Positions 27,199 to 36,300 of a stretch of DNA of 64,000 nucleotides are shown piece by piece. The first letter of the stretch is position 1; every line of letters begins with the position of its first letter. The notes beneath the pieces are model-generated. The model was not told the origin of the DNA. It was given only the letters and a program-made list of their open reading frames with translations, and did no database searches. The translations under genes and the position numbers were made by a program. The stretch is taken from positions 1 to 64,000 of the forward strand of contig CAJUKR010000003.1 of NCBI GenBank assembly GCA_910587025.1. Direction: 5' to 3'. The stretch is from an uncultured Christensenellaceae bacterium. GTDB taxonomy: Bacteria > Bacillota > Clostridia > Christensenellales > Pumilibacteraceae.

Positions 27199-28536
27199 AT
27201 GCCGATGCTCATGTTCTACCGCCTGGTTGTCATGGCGGAGTTGTTTACGGCGGAGTTTATGTTTGCGCTCCGTCTGCACAAAAGAAATCTTTTTTTATTG
27301 CGTTTCCTGCTTTGTATGCTGGTAGGTTCGGCGTTTGTCGTCGTCCTGCCGCTTTTTTATAATGCGCTTTACACGTCTTTTGTGTTTTTTATGCTGTTTC
27401 TCATAACGGTGCCGATGCTGAAATTTTGTTGCGACGAGGATTGGAAAAACATCTTTTTCTGCGCAATTGCGGCTTATACCATGCAACATTTCGCTTACGG
27501 CGTGGCGAGGATATTCACATCGCTCGTGACGGAAGGCGCAAGCCCCATCCTCGGAATGTATTTCGAAGGAGACATGAGTTTCGAGACTTTCAATCTGCAG
27601 ACCGTGCTTGTGGGCGTGTTATACGTGTTCGCGTATTTTTTGTCTTATACGTTTTTCTGGTTTGTATTCATCAGAAAAATACGTCACGGGGAAAATTTCA
27701 GGATCAAAAACACGGGTATTATGGCTATCGTAGGCGTTGCGATCATAGTCGATATTTTCCTTAATTCCATAGTCGTTTATTACAGTACGGACGACGATAT
27801 TCTTACCGTGCTGATGAACATAATTTACGAAAACTTGTGTTGCTTCTTTTTGCTTTATATACAGTTCGGTCAGCTCAAAACCGGCGAGCTCGAAAACGAG
27901 CTGAATATTACGCAACTTCTTCTGAAAGAAAAGGAAAGGCAGTACAGTTTGTCGAAGGAAAATATCGAACTCATAAACCTGAAGTGCCACGATCTGCGCC
28001 ATCAGATCCGTTCCATAGGTAAGGACAAGTCGTTGCCCGAAGAAGCCGTCATGGAAATAGAGAAATCGATCACGGTCTACGACTCGGCGGTCAGGACGGA
28101 CAACGAGGTGCTCGACACCATGCTTACGGAGAAAAGTCTGGTCTGTTCTTACAACGACATTGCGCTTACGTGCGTCGCGGACGGACACGCGCTCGAGTTC
28201 ATGAACGCCGCCGACGTGTATGCGTTGTTCGGTAACGCTTTGGACAATGCGATCGACGCGGTCATGCGGTTGGATCGGGAAAAACGCAATATAAGCGTCG
28301 TTGTCCGCAGTGTCGGCGATATGGTTTCGATCAATATATGTAATCAGTACGAAGGCGAGATAACGCTCGACGACGACGGATTTCCGATAACGACGAAGGA
28401 GGATCGGAATTTCCACGGAATAGGGACGAAGTCCATGCGGAACATAGCCGAAAAGTATAACGGTATATGTTCGGTAACGCTCAACAACGGTACGTTCATA
28501 CTGAATGTTCTGCTGTCGGGAAAGAAAACAGAATAG
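27199..28536 (+). CDS. GHKL sensor histidine kinase (AgrC/VirS-like)
   Basis: A membrane kinase of 445 residues. About six hydrophobic helices fill residues 5-215, with a coiled linker at 220-255. The phospho-accepting His264 lies in HDLRHQI, an N-box in NALDNAIDAV, and a G-box in GIGTKSM. This architecture senses peptides or membrane signals in Agr-type systems, but no agrB/agrD-like genes are adjacent. It forms an operon with the LytTR regulator and ends at a strong terminator. The G8-containing promoter shared with the ABC transporter gene suggests, but does not prove, that the three genes belong to one response. Confidence 0.9.
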   Translation: MPMLMFYRLVVMAELFTAEFMFALRLHKRNLFLLRFLLCMLVGSAFVVVLPLFYNALYTSFVFFMLFLITVPMLKFCCDEDWKNIFFCAIAAYTMQHFAYGVARIFTSLVTEGASPILGMYFEGDMSFETFNLQTVLVGVLYVFAYFLSYTFFWFVFIRKIRHGENFRIKNTGIMAIVGVAIIVDIFLNSIVVYYSTDDDILTVLMNIIYENLCCFFLLYIQFGQLKTGELENELNITQLLLKEKERQYSLSKENIELINLKCHDLRHQIRSIGKDKSLPEEAVMEIEKSITVYDSAVRTDNEVLDTMLTEKSLVCSYNDIALTCVADGHALEFMNAADVYALFGNALDNAIDAVMRLDREKRNISVVVRSVGDMVSINICNQYEGEITLDDDGFPITTKEDRNFHGIGTKSMRNIAEKYNGICSVTLNNGTFILNVLLSGKKTE

Positions 28537-28543
28537 GACGATA

Positions 28544-28566
28544 AACAGCCCGTTCGGGCTGTTTTT
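28544..28566 (+). terminator. Terminator of the two-component operon
   Basis: A perfect stem AACAGCCC/GGGCTGTT with a 4-base loop, followed by TTT. Confidence 0.85.
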
Positions 28567-28680
28567 GCTCTGCGGCGAAATTTTTTATGTATAATTCTCT
28601 CGAGAGACGCGAATTGCGCAGTTCCGCTCTTACCTCCCCGTAAATGCATGTTATACGGGAGAAAGATAAAAGGAGAATTT

Positions 28681-28956
28681 ATGAAAAAAGATGAGTTTAT
28701 CAAAAAAATGCCGTGGGGAATAATCGCGGGGATATGTGCGATGTCGGTTTTTTTTCTGACAGCCGCAATGATAATCCTGTTTTTTGTTCTCGACGGCGTT
28801 GCCGCACAGACCAATACGACTGCGGGGCTTTTCAGCGAATGGTATCAGACGTTCATTTTTGTCTTTGACATCATATTCGCGCTTGGTCTGATCGGCTCGG
28901 TCGTAATGTATTTTTTGCGGCAGAAAATGCGAAACGAAGGAGGAGCGATAGTATGA
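28681..28956 (+). CDS. Small two-helix membrane protein coupled to the GH3 gene
   Basis: A 91-residue protein with two predicted transmembrane helices (about 12-37 and 58-80) and basic flanks. I do not recognise a family. AAAAGGAG precedes the ATG at 28681; the longer frame from 28648 lacks a site. Its stop overlaps the start of the GH3 gene by ATGA, so the two are translationally coupled and may act together in the membrane. A TATAAT box about 90 bases upstream with a weak -35 is the likely promoter. Confidence 0.7.
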   Translation: MKKDEFIKKMPWGIIAGICAMSVFFLTAAMIILFFVLDGVAAQTNTTAGLFSEWYQTFIFVFDIIFALGLIGSVVMYFLRQKMRNEGGAIV

Positions 28957-31940
28957 AAGATAAACTGTTTCAGCGTTCCGTGTGGACGTTACTGACTTGC
29001 TTTTTCGCGTTTATACTTCTCATCGTTCTTATTACTTCGTCGATAGCTTCCGCATATTCGATGTTCGTCGATCAGTTCTTCGACGTATCGCGTTACATAC
29101 TCGTTCAGGATGAAGCGGCGGAGCAGGCGGATACGCAGTACTTCAAGTCGGATTTCGCGAAAAAAGATGCGGACGGCAATCTGATATTGAATAAAACTTC
29201 GAGCGGAATAGAGAAGCAGATCATCGACGAAGCGGCGACCGACGCTTATGCGACCGATGTGAGCGAGAGGGTGAACGAAGAGGGCATGGTTCTTCTCTGG
29301 AATAAAAACAACGCGCTTCCTCTCGCGAAAAATTCGAAGGTCAGCAACTTCGGATTGGGTTCGATTTCGTGGATCTATCAGAGTATCGGAAGCAGTCGCG
29401 TTTCTATGTACGAGAATATTCCCGATTTGCCGACTTCGCTCCGAAGCAGAGATTTGCAGGTAAACGACAAACTGCTCGAAATGATCAAAATGGGAAGCAC
29501 CGATCTCGGTTACACGATAGGATCGGGAAAAACAAACGAAATGCCGTGGGACGAATACAGTCCCGCATCGATAAACAGCGTTTCCGAATACGGCGACGCG
29601 GCTATATTCACCGTCGCGCGTTTCTACGGTGAAGGCGGCGACACCAACGACCATACGAATTTGAGCGAAGACGGCAGCGTTTTGTCTTTCAGCAAAAACG
29701 AACTCAGCGTGCTTGCCGGTCTGCAGAAACTCAAGAACGAAAACAAGATCGAAAAAATCATTCTGCTCATTGACAATACTTCGCCCATGTCGCTCAAGAA
29801 CGTGGAAAAGTACGATGTCGACGCGTGTATCTGGACAGGCTGGGGCGGCGCGGGAGCCTGCGACGCCATTGCCGATGTGCTTGTCGGTAATTCCAACCCG
29901 TCGGGGCATTTGACCGATACATGGGTGTACGACATCAAGTCCGCTCCGTCCAACGAGAATTTCGGTAATTTCACGTACAGATCGATCACGCAACCGATTC
30001 CCAACGGTAACGGCGACGTTCCCACGAAATACGTCGTTTATCAGGAAGGCATCTATGTCGGATACCGTTATTACGAAACGAGATACGAAGATCTCGTTAT
30101 CGGCGGCAGGAATGCGAATTCTGCGGCGGGGATCAAGTACGGCAAAGACAAGTGGAGTTACGGCGACGAAGTGGCTTACGCGTTCGGTCACGGCGAAAGC
30201 TATACCGACTTCGAGTACAGTGACTATTCGGTGAAAAAGAACGGCAGGAACTACGAAGTGACCATGACGATCAAGAACGTCGGATCGGTCGCCGGCAAAG
30301 ACGTAATGCAGGTATATCTGCAGAAACCTTATACCGAATACGACAAGACGAACAAGATCGAGAAAGCATCGGCGGAGCTTGTCGGATTTGCGAAAACGAA
30401 GTTGCTCGAACCGGGTGAGAGCGATACGTTGACCGTAAACGTATCCGAATACGAGTTCAAGAGCTATGATTCGTACGGCAAAGGCACGTATATTCTCGAG
30501 AGAGGCGATTATTGGCTTGCGGCGGGCTTCGATGCTCACGATGCGGTCAATAACATCCTTGCAGCAAAAGGATACGACGAATCCCGCGGAATGGACGCAA
30601 AAGGCAACGCGAGTCTGACTTATAAGACTGTATACGGAAGCGATGATTACGACACGTATTCGGTATCGCCGTTTACGGGAGCGAAGATCGAAAACCGTTT
30701 CGACAACGCCGACGTAAACCGTTATGCGGGTATGGAAGGTCAGTCCGTGACCTATCTTTCCAGAAACAACTGGGCGGACACTTACAGCGGCGGAGTTACG
30801 CTTTCGCTTACCACGGAAATTCTGGCAAACGAATTGCAGTACGACAAGGAAGTTCCGAACGATCCGAACGACAAGATGCCGAAGTATAACACCGTAACGT
30901 CGGAGTACGGCAAACTCAATCTTATACAGCTCATGGGTATACCGTATAACAATCAGCTTTGGGAAGATTTGCTCAATCAGACTACTTTCAAGGAACAGGT
31001 CAATCTGTGCCGTTCGATCGGCGCGGGCGCGACAAGCATATCCGCTCCCGGCGCTCCCGCAAGGGACGGTCCGTGCGGACTGGGCGGAAGCGGAGTTCAG
31101 CTTCCCGGCAATCCCATCGTAGCGAGCACGTTCAACAAAGAGCTTGCCGAAGAACTCGGAAAGGCTTTCGGAATGGAATGTATGAAGCGCGGAACGGTCG
31201 GAATTTACGGCGTGGGCAACAACATACATCGCAGCGCATACGGCGGCAGATGCTATGAGTATTACAGCGAGGACAGCTTCCTTTCGGGCGTAATCGGTTC
31301 TGCGGCAAGCAAAGGACTGAGATCGAAAGGAGTGATCCTTTATACCAAGCATTTTGCACTTAACGATCAGGAAACCAACCGTTCCGGAGTGGCTACATGG
31401 TCGAACGAACAGGCGATCCGCGAGATATATCTGAAGTCGTTCGAAACGGGTATCACGGACGGATATACAAACGGGCTTATGACGTCGTATAACCGCATCG
31501 GCGGCACTTGGTCGGGTCAGCACAAAGGACTTCTGACCGACGTGCTTCGCGGCGAGTGGGGCTTCAAGGGAGTATGTATCACGGACGCGTGCGGCACAAA
31601 CGCTTATATGGGCGGTCTTGACAGCATTCACGCGACGGCAATTCTCGCCGGGCAGGACACCTGGATGGGTAACTTCGCGGAGACGGCTTTGGATCAGTAC
31701 AAAGACAACGCAACCGTCTGTCTCGCAATACGCGAAGTTGCGCACAGAAATCTGTATAACCAGCTTAACTCGTTCGCGATGAACGGAATGTCGACGACGA
31801 CCCGAGTCGTGGAAATTATGCCGGGATGGGAAATAGCGATCCTCGTTGTGGAAATCGTCTCGGGCGTATTCGCGGCGCTGTGCCTCGGAATGACGGTGGC
31901 ATCGTGGATACTTTGGTATCGTAAAAAACAAACCGCATAA
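28953..31940 (+). CDS. Membrane-anchored glycoside hydrolase family 3, domain-permuted
   Basis: A beta-glycosidase-type enzyme of 995 residues. The domain order is reversed relative to classical GH3. After an N-terminal membrane helix (about 8-35), the alpha/beta-sandwich domain comes first (about 90-400; EEGMVLLWNKNNALPL, GWGGAGACDAIADVL), then a fibronectin-III-like domain (about 410-520; VKNVGSVAGKDVMQVYLQKP-type), and the TIM barrel last (about 640-940). The KHF-type motif is YTKHFALNDQE, and the catalytic nucleophile is Asp878 in CITDACG. A second membrane helix lies at about 955-985. Permuted GH3 enzymes are known from rumen Clostridia. Helices at both ends suggest an extracytoplasmic enzyme tethered twice. 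The substrate (beta-glucoside, xyloside or other) is not predictable. Confidence 0.9.
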   Translation: MKDKLFQRSVWTLLTCFFAFILLIVLITSSIASAYSMFVDQFFDVSRYILVQDEAAEQADTQYFKSDFAKKDADGNLILNKTSSGIEKQIIDEAATDAYATDVSERVNEEGMVLLWNKNNALPLAKNSKVSNFGLGSISWIYQSIGSSRVSMYENIPDLPTSLRSRDLQVNDKLLEMIKMGSTDLGYTIGSGKTNEMPWDEYSPASINSVSEYGDAAIFTVARFYGEGGDTNDHTNLSEDGSVLSFSKNELSVLAGLQKLKNENKIEKIILLIDNTSPMSLKNVEKYDVDACIWTGWGGAGACDAIADVLVGNSNPSGHLTDTWVYDIKSAPSNENFGNFTYRSITQPIPNGNGDVPTKYVVYQEGIYVGYRYYETRYEDLVIGGRNANSAAGIKYGKDKWSYGDEVAYAFGHGESYTDFEYSDYSVKKNGRNYEVTMTIKNVGSVAGKDVMQVYLQKPYTEYDKTNKIEKASAELVGFAKTKLLEPGESDTLTVNVSEYEFKSYDSYGKGTYILERGDYWLAAGFDAHDAVNNILAAKGYDESRGMDAKGNASLTYKTVYGSDDYDTYSVSPFTGAKIENRFDNADVNRYAGMEGQSVTYLSRNNWADTYSGGVTLSLTTEILANELQYDKEVPNDPNDKMPKYNTVTSEYGKLNLIQLMGIPYNNQLWEDLLNQTTFKEQVNLCRSIGAGATSISAPGAPARDGPCGLGGSGVQLPGNPIVASTFNKELAEELGKAFGMECMKRGTVGIYGVGNNIHRSAYGGRCYEYYSEDSFLSGVIGSAASKGLRSKGVILYTKHFALNDQETNRSGVATWSNEQAIREIYLKSFETGITDGYTNGLMTSYNRIGGTWSGQHKGLLTDVLRGEWGFKGVCITDACGTNAYMGGLDSIHATAILAGQDTWMGNFAETALDQYKDNATVCLAIREVAHRNLYNQLNSFAMNGMSTTTRVVEIMPGWEIAILVVEIVSGVFAALCLGMTVASWILWYRKKQTA

Positions 31941-31972
31941 TGCGAAATAAAACAAAGGAAGGTAAAATAATC

Positions 31973-33163
31973 ATGGAAAAAAGAAAATCAAGAATATTCG
32001 GTATTTTGTTATCCGTTATTACAATTATTTGTTGCATGGTCGCATTCTCCGCGTGCGGCGAAGATCCCGTAGATCCTCCTCCCGGATCGCAGCATGACCA
32101 CACGTATTCTTCGGACTGGTCGAAAGACGATACGGATCATTGGCACGCCGCGACCTGCGAGCATACGACCGAAAAGAAGGATAAAGCGTCGCATGATACG
32201 ACAGGCGAAGGCGGTTCGTGCTCGGTCTGCGGTTACGCTCCCGCGGTGCACGAACATACGTACAATATGGACGCATGGACGATAGGCGCGGACACGCACT
32301 GGCATGCCGCGACCTGCGAACATACCGAAGAAAAAGCGGATGAAGTCGCGCATAACTACGGTTCGGTCGGTACGAACAAGGAATTTACCTGTTCGATCTG
32401 CGGCTACATAAAACCCCATACTCACAATTATGAAGCAAAATACGAGTATACGACCGTAACTCACTGGCAGAAGGCAACATGCTGTAAGGATCCCGAAGAG
32501 AGATATACTTCGATCGCAAAACACGATACGTCGGGCGCAGACGGTAAATGTTCCGTTTGCGGATATGTCGAAAGTTGGAATTACAGCGGAGACGATTGTA
32601 TCGTATGTGCGGATTGCGGCGGATGTCTCAGAGAGGACGGCGGCGCGCATGCCGAGAAAGCGGGGCACAAGAAGTGCGGCGACGGACTCAAAGTAAACGA
32701 ATTCGAGGCAGAAGATGCCGTTCTGAAAGACGGCGCTTGGCCCGCCGGATTGTCGAACAGTAAAAAATATATGTGCACGTATCTCAGCGGTGTTCGCGGA
32801 AGCGGCGGCGTAGGCGTCACATACAACATTTCGTCGAGCAAGGAATGCACTGTGACCCTGAGAGTATGTTGCGGCAACGGTACCGACGGCGGTAAGTTTA
32901 CCGATGAAATGAGCGTGCTCGTAAACGGCACGAGAATGGATTCGGGCGCTCTTATCGCACACAATACCAGAGGAACCGAGGACGCTAAGTGCTCGTTTGC
33001 ATGGCTTACTATCGGTTGCATCAAACTGAGTGCGGGCGATAATCAGATCAGAATTATCGCTCAGGGCAAGGAGGGCGGCACAAACCTGGACAAGATAGCG
33101 CTTCTTACCGCTTCCGACGTTACGCTTACTTTCGAGAAAACCGACAATTCGTCCAAATTCTGA
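31973..33163 (+). CDS. Lipoprotein with His/Cys repeats and a C-terminal carbohydrate-binding-like domain
   Basis: An exported lipoprotein of 396 residues: the signal ends in lipobox FSAC, then a Pro-rich linker. Three and a half tandem repeats (about 30-200) share the pattern His-x-H-T-Y, Trp, HWHAATCEHT, a second His, and CSVCGY, reminiscent of zinc-binding or disulfide-linked modules seen in gut Bacillota surface proteins. The rest (about 240-385) resembles a CBM6/CBM35-type beta-sandwich: it begins FEAEDAV and contains a VRGSGGVGVTYNI-like stretch and ends with DKIAL. AAGGAAGG precedes the ATG at 31973. It lies 32 bases after GH3, so it probably helps that enzyme bind substrate. Confidence 0.78.
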   Translation: MEKRKSRIFGILLSVITIICCMVAFSACGEDPVDPPPGSQHDHTYSSDWSKDDTDHWHAATCEHTTEKKDKASHDTTGEGGSCSVCGYAPAVHEHTYNMDAWTIGADTHWHAATCEHTEEKADEVAHNYGSVGTNKEFTCSICGYIKPHTHNYEAKYEYTTVTHWQKATCCKDPEERYTSIAKHDTSGADGKCSVCGYVESWNYSGDDCIVCADCGGCLREDGGAHAEKAGHKKCGDGLKVNEFEAEDAVLKDGAWPAGLSNSKKYMCTYLSGVRGSGGVGVTYNISSSKECTVTLRVCCGNGTDGGKFTDEMSVLVNGTRMDSGALIAHNTRGTEDAKCSFAWLTIGCIKLSAGDNQIRIIAQGKEGGTNLDKIALLTASDVTLTFEKTDNSSKF

Positions 33164-33250
33164 TAAGGTAGAAAGTATAATTCCCGTCTTACGGAAATCG
33201 GGTTGCGGCGACCGAAAAGGTTGTTTCGAAAACGGTTTACGTTTGCTCAT

Positions 33251-33282
33251 AAAGCACAGGCGACAAGCCTGTGCTTTTTTTT
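33251..33282 (+). terminator. Terminator of the GH3-lipoprotein operon
   Basis: A perfect 11-base-pair stem (33251-33261 with 33267-33277) followed by a T run. Confidence 0.92.
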
Positions 33283-33325
33283 GTGTTATTTTACGGACAA
33301 AATGAACGATAAGCCCGTCAAACGT

Positions 33326-33353
33326 TTGACAACCGGGGGGGGTAGTATACAAT
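33326..33353 (+). promoter_or_regulatory. Poly-G spacer promoter of the ABC transporter gene
   Basis: TTGACA (33326-33331) and TACAAT (33348-33353) are 16 bases apart. The spacer holds ACC, then eight G (33335-33342), then TA. It shares the block CGGGGGGGGTA with the two-component promoter at 26427. Confidence 0.65.
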
Positions 33354-33396
33354 GACTTCGTATAAGTAAATTATATTATTATAAGGAGATGATACT

Positions 33397-36300
33397 ATGT
33401 TATCTGTGAAAGATCTCGTCAAGGTCTATAAGACCAAAGGCGGAACGGAAGTCAGGGCGCTCGACGGCGTTACCGTCGATTTCCCGGAAAAAGGCATGGT
33501 ATTCCTGTTGGGACGAAGCGGCTCGGGTAAATCTACTTTACTGAACGTCGCCGGCGGTCTCGACAAACCCGACAGCGGCGAAGTAATCGTCAAAGGCAAG
33601 AGCAGTAAGGATTTTTCCGGCTCCGACTTCGACAGTTACCGCAATACGTTCGTCGGTTTTGTCTTTCAGGAATACAATATCTTAAACGAGTTCAACATCG
33701 AGCAGAATATCGCGCTTGCGCTTCAGCTTCAGGGCAAGAAGAACGATAAAGCGGCGGTAAACGCTCTTCTCGAGCAAGTCGACCTCGTGGGAATGGGCAA
33801 GCGAAAGCCGAACACTCTGTCCGGCGGTCAGAAGCAGAGAGTCGCGATAGCCAGAGCGCTCATAAAAGAGCCCGAAATAATCATGGCGGACGAGCCTACG
33901 GGCGCGCTCGACTCGAATACGGGTAAACAGGTGCTCGATACTCTCAAAAAGCTGTCCGAAACCAAACTCGTCATTATCGTTTCCCACGACCGTGAGTTTG
34001 CGGAACAGTACGGCGACCGCGTAATAGAACTCAAGGACGGCAAAATACTTTCCGATTCGTCCAAGGCTTACGCCGCGCCTACGGCTGTGAGCGCGAACGT
34101 CAACGCGATAGGCGAAGACACCGTACGCGTAAAGGACTGGGGCAAGCTCACGCAGGAAGAGTTCAACAGCATTTATACGATGTTGAAAGGCAAAGGCGGC
34201 GAAGTCATAATCACGTCGTCCGAGTCGGATATGCCCGCGGTAAAACGCGCGTGCAAGATAACCGACGACGGCAAACGCGAATATTTTAAGGATACCGCGC
34301 CCGGATCGGTAGAAACGAAATCTTACGACGGTTCGAAAACCAAATTCATAAAGTCGCATCTTCCCGTCGGTCATGCCGTAAAGATGGGTGCGAGCGGACT
34401 TAAGACCAAACCGATACGTCTGTTCTTTACCATACTTATTTCGATCATTTCGTTCACGATGTTCGGCGTGCTTTCGACGATGATGATGTACGATTCGGTA
34501 TATTCTATCTCCGAAGCGTTGAGAGGCACGGGATATTCCACCGCTATGCTCGAGAAAACTTATCATGTGGTGCAAAACGAATACCGTGTGGACTCGAACG
34601 GCAACCGCGAACTTCAATACACCAGCGAAAACGATATTACCGATCGCATAAGTGCGGAAGAACTTGCGGCAATGAACGATAACGGCCGCAACATAAAATT
34701 CGCGGGAGTATTCGGCAAGAGCAATTATTCTTACAACAACTATCTCGGCAATCAGTCCTCTTCGTCGGACGGAGCGCAGAAGTATTATCCGAGCTCGGAT
34801 TTCATAGGTTTCTCCGATTGCGGCGAAACGTTTATGTCCGCAAATAATTTCGTAAAACTTGCGGGAGATTATCCGACCGAAGCGAACGAAATAGCCGTTT
34901 CCGAGTACGTCTACAATCAATTCAAAGACAAAGGTTTCAGAAGCACGAACGGTTCGTTGGTTCAGATCACCGATTACGATAAACTTATCGGAATGGAATT
35001 GAACGTATTTAACAGCTATTACGACAACGGTAATGCTCTGAAAATCGTCGGAATTTACAACGTCGGCGATTTGTCGAAATACAAAAGCATACTCGACGGT
35101 ACGTATGCGGACAAGAACTCGAAAGAGTATAAGGTATTGGAAGCCGAATGCCGCGACGAAATAGCCCACGGTTTCCATTCGTTGGCTTTCGTTTCGGATA
35201 CGTTCTACGACAAGCACTCTTCGACGCTCACGGGCGGAAGCTCGAAGTATATAGAGACTCGTCATATGTACGGTGTCCGCGCAAGATCGGAGAAGGACGA
35301 TTATTACAACGAAAATATTTCCGAATATGATATGTGTTCGTATTATTCGGAAAAAACCGTAAGAAACAATGCGAGCGAGTTTACCGTTTATTCGAAAGAC
35401 GGTACGCTCATAGATTGCGGTGATTTTTCTTTGGGCGAAAACGATGCGTATATAAATATTCGATATCTTTCGAATGCGGCAAGATCGTTGGCGAATGCCA
35501 GTCGCAATATGGAGCGGTTTTACGATAATGACGGCAATGTAGTTTACGACGCGCGCGACGGTTGGAGCGAGGAGTCGTCGGGATTCTGGACGAATTACGC
35601 CGGAGACGTATCATTTACCGAGGTGCCCGGTTATGTTTATGCGGAAGAGCGAGAGATGTATATCCATAAAAACGGAGACTCCGCATCGTATTTCGATATC
35701 ATAAATATGTACGAGCAGCGCGAATGCTATATGGATAGAAACGGCGAATATACAAGCATTCGTCCCGACGTCGATCATTTGCTTTACGGAAATTACGGTA
35801 CGTATTATTCGGACGGCAACGGCAATTATTCGACGGAGAGAAAGGACGGTTGGGAAGAGCTGAACGGCGATTACTATCATCTCGGGTCGGATAGCTCCGT
35901 CGATCCCGGAACGGTTTACGTGGAGATTAAGGACGGATATTATGTCGGCGATGTTTATCTTTTCGTGAATGTCAACGATCCTACCGAAATCGTCGGAGAT
36001 CGGTTTGACAACTGGCGTTCGATCAACGGATATTACGTATATGCGGATGGCAGAATGAGCTCTTTTATAGAGGACGGTTACAACTCTCGGGGTTCTTTCT
36101 ACTTCGATTCGGATACCGGGGAATTGTCGCTCGAGTATAAAAACGGTTATGAAAATTATAACGGCTTTTATATCGACGAAGAAGGAAACGCATCGGTTGA
36201 TTATCCCGAAAACGGCGATTACACCTATAAGAAAGGAATATATATCAATGCCGACGGTGATCTGTCGTTTACGAAAAAGCCGGGATACGTTTTCCGTTCC

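Noticed and set aside
28989..31955. Minus-strand open frame of 988 codons opposite the GH3 gene
   Set aside because: Antisense shadow of a well-supported enzyme; no domain, promoter or ribosome-binding site.
33347..33353. CRISPR, tRNA, rRNA and insertion-sequence signals across the window
   Set aside because: No repeat-spacer arrays, cloverleaf sequences, rRNA-like stretches, transposases or flanking inverted repeats were seen at any scale.
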